Shown here one piece after another: positions 58,960 to 64,000 of a DNA stretch of 64,000 nt. This stretch comes from Thamnidium elegans (lineage: Eukaryota; Mucoromycota; Mucoromycetes; Mucorales; Mucoraceae): contig JAIXMG010000021.1 of the NCBI GenBank assembly GCA_025201345.1, positions 186,001-250,000 on the forward strand. The letters are read 5' to 3'. How positions within the stretch are numbered: position 1 is the first letter of the stretch; each line of letters opens with the position of its first letter. The position numbers and the translations under genes are program-made. The notes below the pieces were generated by a model, which was not told the DNA's origin, did not search any database, and saw only the letters and a list, made by a program, of their open reading frames with translations.

Positions 58960-60056
58960 TTTTTGTACTGATGTAGATTTTAAGTGTGCTTTGTATAATG
59001 ATACTTATTTCCCACCTCTTGCTACTACTATGAATCAATTGAATATGAACAACCTCCTCTGCCATATCAACGAAACAATCATTAAAGTGAAAGTAAAAGT
59101 AAAATCGGTTTAATTGCAGATGATATTTCGCCTATATTCAGATATTTGTTTCCTGTGAAGGAAAAAATTAATCTCAAATAGTAAGTTACTTGATATTTAT
59201 AGAAAGTTTAAAACCTAATTGTTGTCCAAAAAAAAAAAAAGGGAAAAATCATCATTTAAACATGCTCGTCGAGACTGTAAAAAAATTTGCCTCGATTTTA
59301 TTTTATGTTCTAATGATATTGGAATTGGTTGTGGTGAAGTTAAAATTTGTGATGAAGATACAGAGTTAATTGAGAATGATAGAGAAAGAATTGCTGAGAC
59401 GATGAAAAGACAGTTATATGTTCGTATCTTAAACTGCGGAGATGAAAAATAAATGACAACATTCGGATTGGTTTGCAAAGACCATATAATTGAATTATAT
59501 GCCATGTATTTTGATAAGACTGCCAACAATCACTATCAGTGTGGTATTTAACGCAAGATATCATTCCAAATATATCTGAGGTGGTTACACAACAACCTCA
59601 GTTAGGTATCACTTACTACCCTGGTTCTTAAACTCAAATTATTTCTACTATAAAAAGGATATTTTATGAGGCAACCTTTTGTTCCCTCTCTTGTTTTTTA
59701 GAAGTCATTTTTTAATTAATAAAGATCCAAAAGAAATTTCATCTTATTTACTGCTGTCTCTTTTTATAATATAATTTGATACTAATTATCTCAATCAATT
59801 GTATAAGGTACAAACTTTAATATTACCTAGTTCACGTTCTACATATTTTAGTATGACTGAAACACTCGAAAATTTAATAAGTTTTAAAGTAAGGAAATGT
59901 CTTACAGGAGGTGTAAATATACTGACTTTTTTGTTGTTGTATGTGTAGAATACCGTAATTTCCAGTTTGCCAAAACCAGAAGATAATACAAAACCACTTA
60001 TTCATTATGAATATTCGTCATTGTTTGAACCTACGTTAAGTTTTAAGAAAGAATAA
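58960..60056 (+). pseudogene. Decayed copy of a lineage-specific multicopy gene
   Basis: Scattered coding blocks in changing frames read, in order, as one protein: TDFKCALYNDTYFPPLATTM; KHARRDCKKICLDFILCSND and GIGCGEVKICDEDTELIEND with RERIAETMKRQLYVRI; TFGLVCKDHIIELYAMYFDK; and finally MTETLENLISFK, SLPKPEDNTKPLIHYEYSSL. Several stops and frameshifts separate them, so it is a pseudogene. GCGEVK and ETMKRQLYVRI blocks resemble, from memory, a repetitive uncharacterised Mucorales family; this is not verified. A short intron-like break near 59890-59950 (GTAAGG...TGTAG) separates the last two blocks. 60057-60368, the promoter side of PPP4R1, has no gene and many T runs. Confidence 0.55.
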
Positions 60057-60368
60057 GGTTTGACAACTGTTTTCTTATAAGTCGATATTATAAATAAAGT
60101 CTCCCCTATTTGCGTTGTCAGATACTAAAGCTACTGGAGTTTTTTACACGAAAAAGTTATAGTTACAACACCAGTCACGAAAAGACTGAGCATGTGATAC
60201 ACAAGGTTTAAACGTTATTATCTTATTGTATTCCCTTTTTCTTTTTCCTTTTCAAAAAAGGCACCACTTTTAGAAATAATTTTTATATAAAAAAGTATAT
60301 ATAATCTCGGTTTCTTTTTTTTTTTTTTGTTTTTTTTTTGTTTTTTTAAAAAAAAGTTATTTTAAACC

Positions 60369-61152
60369 ATGGCAGGTCAGTAACATCTTTCTTTTTTTTT
60401 TTATTATTATTAAAAATAAGAGCGGTTTTGAAAATAAATAATTTTTTTATGCGTCTTTGCGAAAAATTTGAATATCTAAACAGATTTTTTTTTTTTAGAA
60501 GTTGTTGGGTTTTCTCAACAAGATGAGCAACAAGGGAATATGACACAAGTACCAGTGATTGTAGTACATGATGAAAATAATGATACGAAACCTACAGAAC
60601 TTGATGAACTGCCTCCGCCTTATTCAGAAGTATTAAATAATTCAGATACTTTTGATGATTCTTTACAACAGTATAATACTGAAACATTAATAGAGGGTAA
60701 TAATAATAAAAAGAATAAAAAAAAAAAAAAAAAAAAAAAAGTTAATATGTATATATATAGAAGAAACACATATAGATAAACAAGAAAAAGAACAAGAAGA
60801 ACAAGAAGAGCAAGAACAAGAAGAAGAAGAAGAAGAAGTAGTAGAGGATGATGAATTATTAATTGGTATTACACTTGCACCTTTAGAAAGACTTGAAAGA
60901 TTTAGTACAAGTAAAATGGTTTTACAAAGGTAAGATTTTTTTTTTGTTTGTAAAACGTTCATTAGATATATTAAATGACCGGTGTAGACTTGTTGTGACC
61001 CGAGAACTTTCAAATACGATTCATGATATCAGTTTATTGGATGCAGTTAATATTGTATTACCAATAATTATTCAATTGGGTAAAGATCAAGATGATACTG
61101 TAAAAGAAGCTTTAGCTGGTGAATTAGATAAAATTATTTATTTCTATTACGA

Positions 61153-61194
<42 letters not shown>

Positions 61195-61636
61195 AATTCT
61201 TAAAAACATTTTCTTATGTATGTTAAAAAAGTATGCACCACCTTTATTAAACGAATCAGATGATGACAAACAGTTACATATTCCAGCAAATACATTTGCA
61301 AGTACAGTGATCGAATTCTTGTTAGATCAAAATACCACACTTGCTTCTATTGCACAACAGTCTATTGTTACGGTAGCAGCAGGGTTAGCCGATACACCTA
61401 AAGAATCAGAAAAGTACCAGTTTCATCAATACTTGTTACATCATGAAATATTTGAAGGTATTATTTTAGGGTTAATGGATATCGTAAATAATGGGAATAA
61501 CCAAGAAGAACACGATGATGAAAATAAAACTCATGATAAATCAGCTACAACAATAAGTTCTGTCACCAGTACGGTTGTAAAGCAATATGATGATGGCGGT
61601 ATTAACTTGGCAAAAATGGTTTGTTTAATGGTAAAG

Positions 61637-61668
<32 letters not shown>

Positions 61669-63921
61669 TTATGGTCATGCTCTTATTGTTCATGTTATCT
61701 ATAGCTAATTTCAGCTTTGGCTCATGTCTTTGGTCCTGAAGGTTCCACAGAGAAATTTTTACCAATTGTGGAAAGTATGGTGTCTGACCCAATGTTTTAT
61801 GTGAGAAAAGAAGCTGCAGCAGCAGTAGGTAGTCTTTCAGCTGCTGTCACCCCTGAAACCACATTGGAAAAACTTGTAAGTATACATACATACATATATA
61901 TAATATGTTTTTTTTTTAACTTTTTTTTTTTTCTATCTGTAGTTACCACTTTATTCAAAACTTTCAGTGGATACGATTTGGCATGTAAGAAGATCATGTG
62001 TGTTTGCATTACCATTTTTATGCGAAGTACTTCCAGAAGACATCAAGGTTACGATAGCGGTAGAAGGAGTTGAGTTATTCAAGAATGATGTATCGCGTAA
62101 CGTACGTAACTCACTTGCTGATATCACGGGAGAAATGATTTCCAAATTTTTACCTGCCGATTGGAAAGAATCAGGTAAATCAGGCAAAGTACCTGAAGAA
62201 CTGCTCGATTTTTTTTTATCGTTAGGTAACGCTACGACCAGTGCCAACCAAATGTTTAAAACAGATACAGAACGTATTCATAACTGCGCTTATAACTATC
62301 CAGCGGTTGTACTGACAGCGGGCGTTCATTATTGGGATACGCACTTGAAGGATACATATTTGAATTTAACAAAGGACTATCAGTTAAAAGTACGTCGTAC
62401 GTTTGCTTATTCACTTCATGATATTGCACGTATTATTGGAGCTGAACGTACTGAACGGGATTTGGTACAGATTTTTGCATTGTATTTAATGGATTTGGAT
62501 GAAGTAAAACAAGGTGTGCTGGAACATTTAGCCGAGTTTTTAAATGTACTGGCGACTAGTTCTCGAAATGAGTATATACCGATTTTGGCTGAGGTGTGGG
62601 ATGGTGTCATGTCGAATTGGCATTTGCGTGATATTTTGGCGTTGCAGTTAAGAGACATTGCTAGGTTGTTTGACGCGTCACGTGTTGTAGAACATATTTT
62701 GCCGTTGGCAATTCGAGCTTGTCATGATGAGTTTGCGGCGGTAAGAGAAACTGGTGTTGAGATTGTAAGTGATTTTACATGTATATATTTTCTTGCACCT
62801 TTCATTTATTTATGATTTTAATAGTTTCCTGTGATTTTGGATATTGTAAAAAGAGTTGTGGATGAAGATGGAGAAAGTTTATCTCAAATTGATGAGACAG
62901 AGACAGAGACAGAGAATGTGGCGGATCGTCAACAAAAGTACGCGTTGGCTTTGTTAAACCATGTTATGGAAAAATTGGATGATCTTGTTCGATCTTCTAC
63001 TTATCGTACAAGACTTGTGTAAGCTCTTTAATTTTGTAACTAGTTTGCGTATTAATTTTTTATATGTATAGATTTACGCAGATTTGTAGGTCTTTATTGG
63101 ATGCCGGTATTCATCCTGCTGACTTTGCTTCGTTCTTTTTGCCAAGGTTGATTAATTTGGCAAAGGATCCTGTGGTGAATGTACGTATTGCTACATCAAG
63201 AACGATTCAAACATTATGTTGCATTGGTAAAGTAGTTTTTTTTTTTCCAAAAAAAAAAAGAAAGTATATACTTATTAACATATACGCAATAGCGGGGTAT
63301 CGTCAGGATTTAGAAGTGATTACACAGGTAGAAGTAGCAGACTCAGAATTGAGTCCAAGTCAAATGTTGGACCAAATATTATATTATTTATCTACGGATA
63401 AAGATAGAGATGTTCGGTACTACGTTTCTAGTTTTATTACAGAGGCTTGCCTTGAAGGCTACGAAAAGAGACGAGCTGAACAAGAAGCAAAAGAATTGGC
63501 AATTAAAGAAAATGCTATGGCACCACCTAGTCTTCCAGAACATTTGGTGATGATGCATTCACCTTTACTTTCTACACTTGAAGAAGAGGAAGAAGATATA
63601 CCGATACAAGATGACGATGACGAAAAGATTTATCATTCTACTGAGTCACCTATGGATATTGTTGATGATTATGATGATATTGAAGATATGCCACTTACTG
63701 GTAATATGGCATCTGATTATGAATGTACAAAAGACGATGAAGATCAAGTGATTCCGTTTATTGATTTACAGAATAACAACAACAATACGGCCATGGAAGA
63801 AGATGATATTATGATGGAATTAGCATCTGACAATCATGAGGTTACTGAAAAAGCACAACATGTTTATTTATCAAAGATTCCTGCTCACGTTGTTTTAAGC
63901 AGTAATATTACTTCTGAATAA
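60369..63921 (+). CDS. PPP4R1: Protein phosphatase 4 regulatory subunit 1-like HEAT-repeat protein
   Basis: HEAT-repeat scaffold of a PP4-type phosphatase. Ten exons (60369-60375, 60499-60696, 60761-60929, 60988-61153, 61232-61630, 61705-61875, 61943-62764, 62825-63018, 63072-63226, 63293-63921) give 969 residues. The N-terminus has a PPPY motif (DELPPPYSEV) and a long Glu/Gln run. HEAT repeats include DPMFYVRKEAAAAVGSLSAA and DTIWHVRRSCVFALPFLCEV; the block YNYPAVVLTAGVHYWDTHLK, KVRRTFAYSLHDIARIIG and DEVKQGVLEHLAEFLN matches animal PPP4R1. The C-terminus is acidic, with EEEEEDIPIQDDDDE. The first coding exon is 7 nt. Intron 4 has an A tract of about 35 nt and its acceptor looks like AAG. 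The acceptor at 60987 was chosen because the nearer TTAG causes a stop. Confidence 0.85.
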
Positions 63922-64000
63922 TAACACACACACATTCTCTCTCTCTCTTATCATATTATTTATTCCCCTTCTTTCGTTTATACGTCTCTCCCCCTCTTTT

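Overview
The window looks like nuclear DNA of an early-diverging filamentous fungus, most likely Mucoromycota (Mucorales-like). The evidence is AT-rich sequence with many long A/T homopolymers, compact multi-exon genes with introns of about 50-100 bp (GTAAGT donors, CTAAT/CTAAC branch sites), a fungal gene set (HIS6, GID8, PAS-GATA regulator, LIM-RhoGAP, NSE3), a split tRNA-Tyr, and decayed copies of repeat families that I associate from memory with Mucorales. Exon joins were derived by hand from splice signals and reading phase; most models close in phase. None was checked against transcripts.

Layout. 1-0.7 kb: broken Tc1/IS630-like transposase next to an array of seven motifs spaced about 22 bp. 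0.9-5 kb: tightly packed NSE3, FHIT, HIS6, GID8; FHIT appears to contain a 5-nt microexon. 5.3-6.8 kb: PAS/GATA regulator. 9.3-18.2 kb: CENP-L-like kinetochore protein, an acidic coiled-coil protein, ELG1/ATAD5 clamp unloader, LIM-RhoGAP. 18.5-22.5 kb: cyclin-D1-binding-like protein and a Nudix diphosphoinositol phosphatase with a polyQ tail. 24.4-29.5 kb: YPT1/Rab1, NSRP1, PKA regulatory subunit, KDEL receptor. 32-35.6 kb: a small unknown gene, ALG7 and SDC1/DPY30. 37-42 kb: bZIP factor, isovaleryl-CoA dehydrogenase, aldehyde dehydrogenase.

43-46.4 kb is an accessory island. It has two diverged copies of a small four-exon gene (one degraded and carrying a 21-bp minisatellite), promoter-proximal direct-repeat arrays, a perfect palindrome and a frameshifted pseudogene. 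46.6-55.1 kb returns to housekeeping genes: EME1, DHX35, PFS2/WDR33 and glucosamine-6-phosphate deaminase. 55.8-60.1 kb is a second accessory island with orphan coding remnants, intron-containing tRNA-Tyr, a frameshifted Ty3-type gag and a decayed lineage-specific gene. The window ends with PPP4R1.

Functional themes are genome stability (NSE3, ELG1, EME1, CENP-L), RNA processing (DHX35, PFS2, NSRP1), secretion and glycosylation (YPT1, ERD2, ALG7, NAG1) and signalling (PKA-R, RhoGAP, PP4R1). Genes are packed with very short spacers, including overlapping convergent stop codons (NSE3/FHIT) and a 48-bp tandem gap (HIS6-GID8). No CRISPR array, rRNA or recognisable novel multi-gene system was seen. 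The most unusual signals are the FHIT microexon, the minisatellite-invaded small-gene duplicate, the 22-bp-phased motif array and the recurrent T-tract/A-tract dyads.
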